A stretch of DNA of 64,000 nucleotides from Rhodomicrobium lacus (GTDB lineage: Bacteria; Pseudomonadota; Alphaproteobacteria; Rhizobiales; Rhodomicrobiaceae), in contig NZ_RZNF01000007.1 in the NCBI RefSeq assembly GCF_003992725.1, positions 372,001 to 436,000 of the forward strand, given 5' to 3'. Below the pieces are notes generated by a model. That model was not told where the DNA came from. It worked only from the letters and a program-made list of their open reading frames with translations, and searched no databases. How positions within the stretch are numbered: the stretch's first letter is position 1; every line of letters starts with the position of its first letter. The position numbers and the translations under genes were made by a program. Below are positions 36,571-45,329 of this stretch, piece by piece.

Positions 36571-36975
36571 TCAGGGCCGCGTGTCGGCCGCCACCGCCGC
36601 AGCCAGCGCATAGCCGAGCGCTACAGCCGCGAGGCACATGAGCACCGAGATGCCGACATTCGCGAGGGCTGCCCACGGCTTGCCATCGCGCAGCAGGTCG
36701 AAGGTTTGCAGGCTGAACGAGGAAAAGGTGGTGTAGCCGCCGCAGATGCCGATCATCACGAAGGCGCGGGCGTCGCCGTGCAAACCGTATCGGCTGCCCG
36801 ACACCGAGAGCGCCGCGAAGAGTCCTATGATGAAAGAGCCGGTGATGTTGATGAGGATCGTGCCCCACGGAAAAAACGGTCCGGTGAGGCGCACCATGGC
36901 GTCGGAGACGGCGGCGCGCGCCACGCTTCCGATGGCTCCGCCGAGCGCGATGAAAAGGTAAGTCCACAAGGACAT
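36571..36975 (-). CDS. crcB: fluoride channel CrcB/Fluc
   Basis: A 134-residue four-helix membrane protein that exports fluoride as an antiparallel dimer. The N-terminal FIALGGAIGSVARAAV, the pore asparagine in NITGSFIIGLF and the GGYTTFSSFSLQT block with the phenylalanine box are all present. I searched the upstream 240 bases on the minus strand for the fluoride riboswitch consensus and did not find it, so the mode of control is open. Confidence 0.93.
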   Translation of the reverse strand: MSLWTYLFIALGGAIGSVARAAVSDAMVRLTGPFFPWGTILINITGSFIIGLFAALSVSGSRYGLHGDARAFVMIGICGGYTTFSSFSLQTFDLLRDGKPWAALANVGISVLMCLAAVALGYALAAAVAADTRP

Positions 36976-37051
36976 GCGTCTGCTCGCGTGGATCGAGGGC
37001 GCTGAGGCGTCGCGCCGACGGCCGATAAAGGAATGCCCGCCTGGAACCCGT

Positions 37052-37080
37052 CCGATCCGATTGAATCGAAATCAGATCGG
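37052..37080. repeat. inverted repeat upstream of crcB
   Basis: CCGATCCGATT (37052-37062) and AATCAGATCGG (37070-37080) pair with one mismatch around a 7-base loop, about 80 bases before the crcB start. Further GATCGG words follow. It may be a dispersed palindrome or an operator. Confidence 0.4.
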
Positions 37081-37219
37081 TACAACGGAAGCGATCGGAT
37101 TTGATCAACCTGATCGGCTCCGCCTCTCGGGCGACGAGCAAGATTTATACTAGGTCGGGGCGCGTTATAAGTCCGTCATCGAGCATCCACAAGGCAGCAT
37201 GCCATCCGGCGGCGCGGTT

Positions 37220-37879
37220 TCAGGCTGGCGCGTTTTCACCGAGGCCGACAGGGCAGGAAACGCCGGTCCCGCCGAGGCCGCAATAACCGCCGGGGTTTTT
37301 CGCAAGATATTGCTGATGATAGCCCTCCGCGAAATAGAACTCGCCAGCGGGTGCGATTTCGGTCGTGATCGCGCCATGGCCTTTTGCGGAAAGCGCCTTT
37401 TGATATGCGTCCTTCGACGCGAGCGCTTCGCGTGCCTGCTTCTCGTTCGTGGTGTAAATCGCCGAGCGGTATTGCGTGCCGACATCGTTGCCCTGCCTCA
37501 TGCCTTGCGTGGGATCATGAGCCTCCCAGAAAGCTTTCAGCAGCTCGCCATAGCTGACCTTCTTCGGGTCGAACACGACGAGAACCGCCTCGGTGTGGCC
37601 GGTGCCGCCGGAGCAAACCTCCTCATAGGTCGGGTTCGGCGTGAAGCTGCCCGAGTAACCGACGGCGGTCACGATGACGCCGGGAATCTGCCAGAAGCGG
37701 CGTTCCGCGCCCCAGAAGCAGCCCAGCCCGAAGATCGCGATTTCGCTGCCTTCGGGATAGGGCGGCTTCAGCGCGGCGCCGTTCACGATATTGGTATCGG
37801 TGGTTGGAATCGGCGCGTCGCGGCCGGGAAGTGCGGTCGCGGCGTCCGGCATCTTGGTCTTCTTGCTGAACGAAAACAT
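37220..37879 (-). CDS. msrA: peptide methionine sulfoxide reductase A
   Basis: Reduces S-methionine sulfoxide in proteins. Catalytic Cys54 is in [12 protein letters not shown]. Recycling cysteines are probably those in [16 protein letters not shown] near the C-terminus. The [21 protein letters not shown] block is family-typical. The 219 residues include a 40-residue N-terminal extension of polar sequence. I chose ATG 37879, five bases after AGAGG; the GTG at 37885 is the alternative. A tiny membrane protein gene lies about 100 bases upstream. Confidence 0.94.
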   Translation of the reverse strand: MFSFSKKTKMPDAATALPGRDAPIPTTDTNIVNGAALKPPYPEGSEIAIFGLGCFWGAERRFWQIPGVIVTAVGYSGSFTPNPTYEEVCSGGTGHTEAVLVVFDPKKVSYGELLKAFWEAHDPTQGMRQGNDVGTQYRSAIYTTNEKQAREALASKDAYQKALSAKGHGAITTEIAPAGEFYFAEGYHQQYLAKNPGGYCGLGGTGVSCPVGLGENAPA

Positions 37880-37986
37880 GGGCACCTCTTTCTGTCGCGC
37901 TCGATATGGGGACGCACAGGCGGAGAGAAAAAGGCCCGCGCCGGAATTTCCGGCGCTGGTTCACGCAGACTTGCGCGCAGTCGGCG

Positions 37987-38109
37987 CTAGTTGACGCGAA
38001 CGTCAGGGATCGTCGGCTTCTCGACGCTGATCGTATTCTTGTCGTAGATGTAGAAAGCTGCGAGTGCGGCAAGCGCGACGACAAGCGCGCCGATAAGAAA
38101 ATTCCGCAT
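37987..38109 (-). CDS. 40-residue single-pass membrane microprotein
   Basis: ATG 38109 with GGAG eight bases upstream opens a 40-codon frame. The product begins MRNFLIGALVVALAALAAFY and continues with a polar tail ending in DVRVN. Residues 4-22 form one strong hydrophobic helix, leaving an 18-residue charged end. The strong ribosome site and clean hydrophobic/charged division favour a real gene. No family recognised. It may share a transcript with msrA. Confidence 0.65.
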   Translation of the reverse strand: MRNFLIGALVVALAALAAFYIYDKNTISVEKPTIPDVRVN

Positions 38110-38194
38110 TTTCAGTGCTCCTTCCAGCTGAACGTCATTCAGCAAACGGAAGAGAAGCGGGCAATGTTCCGTATTTGCGAGCCCCCACTTTTCG

Positions 38195-39646
38195 CTATTT
38201 CTTCACGAACGCGAAGGCGGCGAGCGCTCTTGCCCGCGCCGCCGTGTGCTCGACGATGGGGTGCGGCCAGGTTTCGCCGAGAGTGACGCCGGCTTCACGC
38301 AGCGCCGTCGCGCTCGCCGTCCATGGTTTATGGACAAGCGAGGCGGGAAGCCTGGCGAGTTCGGGCACGAAGGCGCGCACGTATTCGCCGTGCGCGTCGA
38401 ATTTCTCGCCCTGAAGCACGGGATTGAAGATGCGGAAATAGGGCGCGGCGTCCGCGCCGGACCCCGCCACCCACTGCCAGCTTGCGGCGTTGTTCGCGAG
38501 ATCCGCGTCGACGAGCGTATCCCAGAACCAGTCCTCGCCGGTCTGCCACGGCAGAAGCAGATGCTTGATGAGGAATGAGGCGACGACCATCCGCACGCGG
38601 TTGTGCATCCACCCGGTCTGCCAGAGTTGGCGCATTCCGGCGTCCACGATGGGAAATCCCGTCCGCCCGCGCCGCCACGCCTCAAGCGCATCGATGTCGT
38701 CACGCCATGGGAAGGCGGCAAACTCTGCGCGGAACGGCTCGTCGGGCAGATGCGGGAAGTGGAACAGCAGGTGATACGAAAACTCCCGCCAGCCGACTTC
38801 GCGCAGATACGCCTCGGCTCCCGCCTCATCGCCGTCCGCTTCCGCCGCCGCTTTCACAGCGTGCCAGATCTGGCGCGGCCCGATCTCGCCGAACGCCAGA
38901 TGGGGCGACAGGCGCGATGTACCATCTGTGCCGGGTTGGTCGCGCCGTGCTGGATAGGACGGCAGCGCAGTTTCTATGAAAAGGGCGAGCCGATCCCGCG
39001 CCGCCGTTTCGCCGGGCGCCCACGCGGCGCGCAGGCCGCCTGCCCAGTCTGGCTTCGTCGGTTCAAGGGACCAGCTTTCCAGGACATCGGAGCGGGGCCA
39101 GCGCTCTGGCGCGGCGAGTGTATCCGGCGGAAGCAGCGGCGTTGAAGGTGCGCCGCGCTGCGACAGGGCGCGGAAGAATGGGGTGAACAAGCGAAACGGC
39201 TCGCCCGAGAGATTCGCGAGGCTTTCCGGCTCGACAAGGATCTGCCCGCCGAAACGCCGCAACGAAACCCCGCGCGCTTCGAGCGACGATTTCAGTCGCC
39301 CTTCCATCGCACGCTGAAAAGGCTCGTAGCCACGCGTGAAAAAAACGGAGCGCGCGCCGGTTTCCTCGATCAGGTCGAGCAGCGCGCGCTCGGTATCCCC
39401 GCGCCGTAGCACCAGCCGCGAACCGCGCGCTTCAAGATCCGACGCAAGGGACCTGAGCGACTGATGAAGCCACCAGCGGCTCGCACCGCCAGGGCGCCAG
39501 CGGCCCGGCGTCTCATTATCCAGAATGTAGACAGGGATGACCGGCGCACCCGTATCGGCCGCAGCCGAGAGGGCAGGATGATCGGCAAGGCGCAAGTCGC
39601 GCCGGAAAAGAACGAGGGCCGGGGCGGAACGCGATGAAGCGGTCAT
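38195..39646 (-). CDS. phrB: deoxyribodipyrimidine photolyase
   Basis: Light-driven repair of cyclobutane pyrimidine dimers. The 483-residue protein starts with the antenna domain (ALVLFRRDLRLADHPALSAA) and contains the FAD-binding block with the tryptophan relay: DAGMRQLWQTGWMHNRVRMV, then LADADL-type WFWDTLVDADLANNAASWQW and YFRIFNP. Length and motifs fit class I CPD photolyase. It is divergent from the N-formylglutamate amidohydrolase gene. Confidence 0.94.
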   Translation of the reverse strand: MTASSRSAPALVLFRRDLRLADHPALSAAADTGAPVIPVYILDNETPGRWRPGGASRWWLHQSLRSLASDLEARGSRLVLRRGDTERALLDLIEETGARSVFFTRGYEPFQRAMEGRLKSSLEARGVSLRRFGGQILVEPESLANLSGEPFRLFTPFFRALSQRGAPSTPLLPPDTLAAPERWPRSDVLESWSLEPTKPDWAGGLRAAWAPGETAARDRLALFIETALPSYPARRDQPGTDGTSRLSPHLAFGEIGPRQIWHAVKAAAEADGDEAGAEAYLREVGWREFSYHLLFHFPHLPDEPFRAEFAAFPWRDDIDALEAWRRGRTGFPIVDAGMRQLWQTGWMHNRVRMVVASFLIKHLLLPWQTGEDWFWDTLVDADLANNAASWQWVAGSGADAAPYFRIFNPVLQGEKFDAHGEYVRAFVPELARLPASLVHKPWTASATALREAGVTLGETWPHPIVEHTAARARALAAFAFVKK

Positions 39647-39795
39647 TGTCGGCGTTTCTCCTCATCTTGCGCGGCAAAGGCGCGGCTCCCCCGGAAGTTG
39701 CATCTAGATGGACAGATCGCAATTGCGTTCGGGCCGCGTTTTTGAGACAGTTGTCGAAGCAATCCGATCCGGCCCTGGCACTCGCAAACGGTTTC

Positions 39796-40692
39796 ATGCC
39801 GCAAGACGAAGCCCTGTGTATCGCGGCGGAACTCGATCCGCCTTTTACAATCCTCGGTGCGCAAAGCCAGCGCGTCCCGATCGTCTTCAATTCGCCTCAC
39901 AGTGGACGGGTTTATCCCTCGGTCTTCCTCGCTGCGTCGCGGCTTTCCGCGCAGGCGCTTCGCAAGTCCGAGGATGCGTATGTCGAACAGCTTCTGAACG
40001 CCGTGCCAGCGCATGGCGCCGTGCTGATGCATGCCCACTTTCCGCGCGCCTACGTGGACATAAACCGAGAGCCTTATGAACTCGATCCGTTGCTTTTCAG
40101 CGGACGGCTGCCCGATTTCGTCAACAGCCAGTCTCTGCGCGCCATCGGCGGCCTCGGCACCATCGCCCGTATCGTGAACGAGAAGGAGGAGATTTATCCC
40201 GGACCGCTGGCGCTCGACACGGCCCTCGTGCGGATCGAAAACCTCTACAAGCCCTATCATGCAGCGCTCGGCGATTTGTTGCAGGCATCGCGGGCGCGCT
40301 TCGGCGCGGCCTTTCTGTTCGACTGCCATTCGATGCCGTCGCAGCAGGCGGAGCGCGGCGGCTGGCCGGATTTCGTACTCGGGGATCGCTTCGGCGCATC
40401 CTGCGCGCCGGAAATCACGCGCCTCGTCATGGCGCTTCTGAAGGGACTGGGCTATCGCGTCGGCCTCAACAAGCCGTATGCCGGCGGCTACATCACCGAG
40501 CATTTCGGCAAGCCGCAACAGGGCGTTCACGCGCTCCAGATCGAGGTCGACCGCAGCATCTACATGAATGAGGAAACCTTCGAGAAGACGCCCGCCTTCG
40601 AGGGCCTGCAGCGCGACATGTCGCACCTCGTGTCCGCGCTGGTGCAGGAGTTGCCGCGCTGGAGCGGAGGCTATAAGGTCGCCGCTGAGTGA
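39796..40692 (+). CDS. N-formylglutamate amidohydrolase
   Basis: A 298-residue zinc hydrolase of the HutG/N-formylglutamate deformylase family. Diagnostic blocks are VPIVFNSPHSGRVYP near the N-terminus, AHFPRAYVDINREPYELDP and LFDCHSMPS. From ATG 39796 the length is normal; the frame extends upstream but that part overlaps photolyase's 5' end and lacks family character. The next gene is hisN, also histidine-linked, though one is catabolic and the other biosynthetic. Confidence 0.9.
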   Translation: MPQDEALCIAAELDPPFTILGAQSQRVPIVFNSPHSGRVYPSVFLAASRLSAQALRKSEDAYVEQLLNAVPAHGAVLMHAHFPRAYVDINREPYELDPLLFSGRLPDFVNSQSLRAIGGLGTIARIVNEKEEIYPGPLALDTALVRIENLYKPYHAALGDLLQASRARFGAAFLFDCHSMPSQQAERGGWPDFVLGDRFGASCAPEITRLVMALLKGLGYRVGLNKPYAGGYITEHFGKPQQGVHALQIEVDRSIYMNEETFEKTPAFEGLQRDMSHLVSALVQELPRWSGGYKVAAE

Positions 40693-41026
40693 CGGATGGT
40701 GTGCAGCGTAAGCCCTCGACTTGGATGCCCTATCAGGTTTTGGCGAACCCCGGCCTCGGGCCGACAAAAAAAGAGGCCATCCAAAATGATTGAACGGCCC
40801 CAAGTCTAGGGAGGAAACGCCCAAGGAGGGCAGCGACACGCGTAATGAACGCATATCGCACCGCAGTAATATCGCATTGCAGCGCACAAAATACAAGAGA
40901 CAGTTGTGATGTGCACCGCGTTGCTCGTTTCCGCAACAAATCGTCCGCCAAATAAGCCTGTGCGAAACATCTGCCAAGTTGCATACGATTTCACGCAGTA
41001 TGTCGACAAAACGGGGAGTGTCCGAC
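40693..41026. other. 334-base gap upstream of hisN
   Basis: No protein-coding frame. The left half carries the minus-strand terminator and hairpins listed as a candidate small RNA. The right half (40900-41026) must hold the hisN promoter, but I see no clear -35/-10 pair. Confidence 0.5.
40766..40850 (-). ncRNA. candidate small RNA with orphan intrinsic terminator
   Basis: Reading leftwards: hairpin GCCC-TCCTT-GGGC (40831-40819), then GTTTCCTCCCTAGAC, then a stem GGGGCC / GGCCTC (40801-40796 with 40778-40773) followed by seven Us (40772-40766). The terminator has no gene upstream of it on its own strand and both neighbouring genes run the other way. Loops rich in CCUCC could pair with ribosome binding sites. 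The 5' end is a guess; no firm promoter was found. Confidence 0.45.
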
Positions 41027-41812
41027 GTGCCGATTGCCTTTGATTCGCTGCTTGAAACAGCGCACAAGCTCGCCAATGCCGCGAGTAGCGTCACTTTGTC
41101 GCACTTCCGCAAGGGAACAAACGCCGATCATAAGGGCGGCACGTCCTTCGATCCCGTGACTGTCGCCGACAAGGGCGCGGAAGAGGCGATGCGCGCCATT
41201 CTGCTGCGTGATTTCCCGGATCATGGCATCGCCGGGGAAGAGTTCGCTCCCGTGAACGAAGGCGCGGATTATGTCTGGAGCCTCGATCCCATCGACGGCA
41301 CGCGCTCCTATATCATCGGTCTGCCGATCTGGGGCACGCTGATCGGCGTTCTTTACAAGGGCAAGCCCATCCTCGGCGTCATGGATCAGCCTTTCATCGG
41401 CGAGCGTTTCTGGAGCGATGAGCATGCCGCCTGGTATCGCGGACCGAATGGGCTCAGGCGCTGCAAGACGAGGACGTGCGCGAATCTCGGCGACGCGTTG
41501 CTGACGGCAACGACGCCGGACATGTTCGAGGGCGAGGATGCGACGCAATTCGATCGGCTTGCCGGTTCCGTGCGCATGCGCCGCTTCGGCGGAGACTGCT
41601 ACGCCTACGGCATGCTGGCCCTCGGCCAGATCGACATCGTGGCGGAAGCGTGCCTGAAGCCGTTCGATATCGTTGCGCTGATCCCTATCGTTGAGAAGGC
41701 GGGCGGTGCGGTGAAAACCTGGGACGGCGGCGAACCGCAGGCAGCCGGGCGGTGCATTGCTGTTGGCGACCCCGCCTTGCTGGACATCGCGCTCGACCGA
41801 TTGCGAGGCTGA
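41027..41812 (+). CDS. hisN: histidinol-phosphatase, inositol monophosphatase family
   Basis: A 261-residue Mg-dependent phosphatase. Metal-binding motifs are GEEF (70-73), DPIDGTRSY (87-95) and a C-terminal aspartate in CLKPFDIVALIP. The FGGDCYAYGMLALGQIDIV block is the form seen in HisN-type histidinol-phosphate phosphatases rather than SuhB. I chose the GTG at 41027, seven bases after GGGGAG, because it gives the normal length; ATG 41000 would add nine residues. Confidence 0.87.
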   Translation: MPIAFDSLLETAHKLANAASSVTLSHFRKGTNADHKGGTSFDPVTVADKGAEEAMRAILLRDFPDHGIAGEEFAPVNEGADYVWSLDPIDGTRSYIIGLPIWGTLIGVLYKGKPILGVMDQPFIGERFWSDEHAAWYRGPNGLRRCKTRTCANLGDALLTATTPDMFEGEDATQFDRLAGSVRMRRFGGDCYAYGMLALGQIDIVAEACLKPFDIVALIPIVEKAGGAVKTWDGGEPQAAGRCIAVGDPALLDIALDRLRG

Positions 41813-41913
41813 GCAAGGCGTGAAGGCGCGCGGGCCTTAATAGCGGTTCCCCTCCATCGCTTGAACGCACTCCCAAAGGCGCGCGCGTTCTTCCGTGGGC
41901 CGCTACCCGACGC

Positions 41914-42618
41914 TTATCCGCTCTTTCCGGGCTTCTGGAAAATGATCCAGAGATCCTCGCGGTAAGCGTAGAGCTGGATCGTCTCCGAGGAGGCTTCACC
42001 CCAGTAGTCGGTACCGTGCGAAGATCTGTCGGGCTTGCCGAATAAAGTCAAAAAGGCCGGCCTGAGGCTCTGCGCGGTGGCATAGGGGTTGTCTTTGGGC
42101 GACAGGATCGCTGTGATCTTGGACGCCGTCATATAGTCTTCGGGGTTCACATCCTGCGGTTCGAATTCGACGCTGAGGGTAAAGCTGCCGTTGTTTAGAT
42201 GAAGCCGTTGCTGGCATTGTTTTCGTCCGTTACGGCAGGTTTCATGGAGCGTAGCCGGCTCCTTGAAGAAGCCCGATCCGTCGATCGTGCGCTTCACGGC
42301 TTCAAAACTGTCGCCGAGCTTGATGCCGAACACGCTGCATCCCGAAATGTCGGAGACTTTTTTCTCTCTGACCGCGCACGGCTTCGTGCCCGAGAAGAGG
42401 AGGCGGCGGAAGTTTTCCTTAACGGCATCGCGATCGAGGAGCGCGCCGCCGGATGTGGCCGCATAGGATTGCACCGTTTCGGGCGTCGGGCTCTTTTTGC
42501 CGGTTAACGAACTCCACGCCAGCCACACCGAAAAGCCGACAAGCCCCAAGATGCCAAGCGCGTACAGCGTGGAAAGGAGCACTCGCTCCCAGAGATTATG
42601 AAACGCCTTGTCATCCAT
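41914..42618 (-). CDS. membrane-anchored protein of unknown function
   Basis: A 234-residue protein with one transmembrane helix near the N-terminus (about 13-35, LLSTLYALGILGLVGFSVWL) and a soluble, presumably periplasmic domain with six cysteines, including CAVREKKVSDISGC and CRNGRKQC, suggesting disulfides. Pattern FGIKLGDSFEAVKRTI resembles the repeated units of small periplasmic proteins of unknown fold. I recognise no family. It converges with hisN. Confidence 0.6.
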   Translation of the reverse strand: MDDKAFHNLWERVLLSTLYALGILGLVGFSVWLAWSSLTGKKSPTPETVQSYAATSGGALLDRDAVKENFRRLLFSGTKPCAVREKKVSDISGCSVFGIKLGDSFEAVKRTIDGSGFFKEPATLHETCRNGRKQCQQRLHLNNGSFTLSVEFEPQDVNPEDYMTASKITAILSPKDNPYATAQSLRPAFLTLFGKPDRSSHGTDYWGEASSETIQLYAYREDLWIIFQKPGKSG

Positions 42619-42849
42619 CGATCTGGCCACTCACACGAAAAACGCGACACGTATTTTATGAAACTTTTATCTTTCGCCAGGCATGCCGCATAGGCCGTAG
42701 ACGCAGCGATGCACAGCTTAGGCCACGGCACATCGAGCGTGGCGAGCCGGAACGGGCGCACCGTCATCTTGTTGAATTCCAAAAGGCGCGAGCAAGCGGG
42801 GCGCGAATGAGCGTCTCCGTCTCGCGGTTGGAAGCGGAAGGAGATCCAG

Positions 42850-43329
42850 GTGGATACGCATCAGCAGGGGTTCGCAAAGCTCGTCGCGATGATAGACGCC
42901 ATTGAGGTCGGCATGCTCACCACAGCCGACGAAAGCGGCCATCTGCGGGCGAGGCCCATGGCAACGCAGCGTGCGGAGGATGGCTGTCTGTGGTTTTTCA
43001 CGGCTCGCGACTCGCCGAAGATCGAGGAAATTCGCAAGGACCATCAGGTGGTTGTCACTTACAGCGACCCCGCGAACCAGGTTTTCATCTCGGTTTCGGG
43101 TGTCGCGCGTACGCTCAGGGACGAGGCCAAAATTCGCGAGCTTTGGACGGGGCAGGCCCAGCGATGGTTCCCCGAAGGCCCTGAGGATCCGCGCATTGCG
43201 CTGCTCTCGGTTGAAATCACGGCGGCGGAATTCTGGGACGTGGACGCGTGCAATATGCGCGAACTGATGAACTCGAACGCTTCACCCGAACAGCTCGCCG
43301 CCGCGACCGATCACAAGGCTATTTCCTGA
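42850..43329 (+). CDS. pyridoxamine 5'-phosphate oxidase-fold stress protein
   Basis: A 159-residue flavin-binding split-barrel protein like general stress protein 26. IEVGMLTTADESGHLRARPM opens the fold, then LWFFTARDSPKIEEI and VVVTYSDPANQVFISVSG, and the end EFWDV is typical. These proteins bind FMN or F420 and are linked to oxidative stress, with unknown reactions. The start is GTG 42850 preceded by GGAAGGAGA, an unusually strong site. Confidence 0.86.
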   Translation: MDTHQQGFAKLVAMIDAIEVGMLTTADESGHLRARPMATQRAEDGCLWFFTARDSPKIEEIRKDHQVVVTYSDPANQVFISVSGVARTLRDEAKIRELWTGQAQRWFPEGPEDPRIALLSVEITAAEFWDVDACNMRELMNSNASPEQLAAATDHKAIS

Positions 43330-43516
43330 TCCAAGACAGCCGGTGAGCGCGACGTGTGGCCCGTCAGGTCATTTCGAGGGAATGCTGTTCTTGGTCGACC
43401 ACAAAACATGAAAAAATTGAAATACTAAATCACGGACTCGTCAATAAGTTGCCATCTCTTGGCCCCGAAGCCCGCTTGTTGTGGGCCTCATACGGTTAAA
43501 CAGGACGGAGATCGGC

Positions 43517-44101
43517 ATGTCGTTGCGCAGGATTCTTATTGCTTCCATTCCCGCATTTTTCGCGGCAACCACCATCGCATCCGCTGAGCCTGTCGCCTAT
43601 TCGTTTGATCCCGGTCATACGACGGTTCGCTTCTGCTGGAACCATCTCGGCATCAGCCGCCAGTGTGCCCAGTTCAAGACCTACGAGGGCGAAGTGCTTT
43701 ACGACGCGGCCAAGCCGGAGAACAGCAAGGTCGGAATCACCTTCAAGACCGACAGTATCGAGACGCTCGTACCGGTGTTCAACGACCACATGAAGGGCGA
43801 CAAGCTGTTCGATACGAAGGCTTTCCCCGAGGCAACCTTCAAGAGCACAAAGTTTGAACGGACCGGCGAGAAAAGCGGGAAAGTTACCGGCGACCTGACG
43901 ATCAAAGGCGTGACGAAGCCTGTGGTGCTCGATGTCACCCTCAATTTCGAGGGCTCGCACCCGATGTCGAAGAAGCCGACGCTCGGCATCGGCGCCAATA
44001 CAACGATCAAGCGCACGGAATTTGGCGTTTCGCAGGCTGCGCCCTTCGTTTCCGACGAAGTGACGATCGACATCCAGACGGAACTGAACAAGAAAATCTA
44101 G
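43517..44101 (+). CDS. YceI-family periplasmic lipid-binding-fold protein
   Basis: A 194-residue exported protein: signal peptide to ASA-EP near residue 23, then the YceI beta-barrel (YSFDPGHTTVRFCWNHLG, FNDHMKGDKLFDTKAFPEAT, GDLTIKGVTKPVVLDVTLN, GVSQAAPFVSDEVTI). Family members bind isoprenoid or amphiphilic lipids. Its TAG stop codon forms part of the CTAG that opens a palindromic element, as at degP. Confidence 0.9.
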   Translation: MSLRRILIASIPAFFAATTIASAEPVAYSFDPGHTTVRFCWNHLGISRQCAQFKTYEGEVLYDAAKPENSKVGITFKTDSIETLVPVFNDHMKGDKLFDTKAFPEATFKSTKFERTGEKSGKVTGDLTIKGVTKPVVLDVTLNFEGSHPMSKKPTLGIGANTTIKRTEFGVSQAAPFVSDEVTIDIQTELNKKI

Positions 44102-44174
44102 TGGTCCGATTCCGACATTTGCATCCGTTTGCAGCACGCTTGCGAGCAAATGTCGAAATCGAAAGGACCACTAG
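44098..44174. repeat. palindromic element A
   Basis: 77 bases with perfect 10-base terminal inverted repeats CTAGTGGTCC / GGACCACTAG and inner arms GATTCCGACATTTGC / GCAAATGTCGAAATC (one mismatch). The left terminus supplies the yceI stop codon. Confidence 0.8.
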
Positions 44175-44187
44175 CAACATCATGATT

Positions 44188-44265
44188 CTAGTGGAGCTTT
44201 TGAATTTGACATTTGAGCGAGAACTCGCTGCCACCGGGACTCAAATGTCAAATTCGCTCCACCAG
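44188..44265. repeat. palindromic element B
   Basis: 78 bases with terminal arms CTAGTGGAGC / GCTCCACCAG (one mismatch) and a perfect 16-base inner stem GAATTTGACATTTGAG / CTCAAATGTCAAATTC. It lies 13 bases after element A and shares the CTAGTGG ends and GACATTTG core with it. Confidence 0.8.
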
Positions 44266-44313
44266 GTAGTCCGCGTCAAACCGGACTCGATACGACGCGG
44301 CATCCATCCGAAA

Positions 44314-44352
44314 CATAAAGCATTGTGCCCTTTTGCGGCGCAGTGCTTTATG
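44314..44352. repeat. palindromic element C
   Basis: CATAAAGCA / TGCTTTATG perfect arms continue inward as TTGTGCC with GGCGCAG (G-U pairs), leaving a 7-base loop: a 16-pair hairpin. It differs in sequence from A and B. Confidence 0.65.
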
Positions 44353-44768
44353 TGCGTCTTTACAATGCGAAGCCTCAGATTTCCTCAAAGTGCGATTTCT
44401 CGACGGCAGACACGATCTGGCGCGGGAACACCGGGCGCGCCCGCAATCGCCTGGCGAACAGCCGCGACGACCGGCATTCGCCATCCCTGAACAACCTGCT
44501 TTCTGTTCGATAGCCAGCGCTCTTCATCCTTGAGCCTATCCCGCCATTACCTCGATGTGTCGGGAAGCGCCGCCCGTTTCGTCTACGGCGTCCAACCACA
44601 AAGCGGACGGAAGTCGCGGCACAGTAAATTCGTCTCGTCGATCAGCTCGTCTTCATCAAATCGATGCGAGAAACGCAGGCGGTCTGCCGAGACTGGGACG
44701 CCAACCTGTTGTGGTTATAAACACGGCATATTGCCTAATTATTAAGCGAAATATTGCGAGTGCTTTAG

Positions 44769-44784
44769 AAATGAGCGCTCATTT
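44769..44784. promoter_or_regulatory. perfect 16-base palindrome, possible operator
   Basis: AAATGAGCGCTCATTT is a perfect palindrome, about 80 bases upstream of the glnK promoter. TGAGCGCTCA cores are typical of TetR-type operators; it does not resemble an NtrC site. Confidence 0.45.
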
Positions 44785-44788
44785 TTAG

Positions 44789-45313
<525 letters not shown>

Positions 45314-45329
45314 TAAGAAGGGAAAATCA

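Noticed and set aside
36976-37140. Fluoride riboswitch ahead of crcB
   Set aside because: I searched the minus strand for the conserved crcB-motif core and pseudoknot sequence and saw no fit; only an imperfect GATCGG inverted repeat is present.
39643-41112. 489-residue open frame opposite the N-formylglutamate gene and hisN leader
   Set aside because: Spans two genes and a terminator-bearing gap, low-complexity composition, no start signal.
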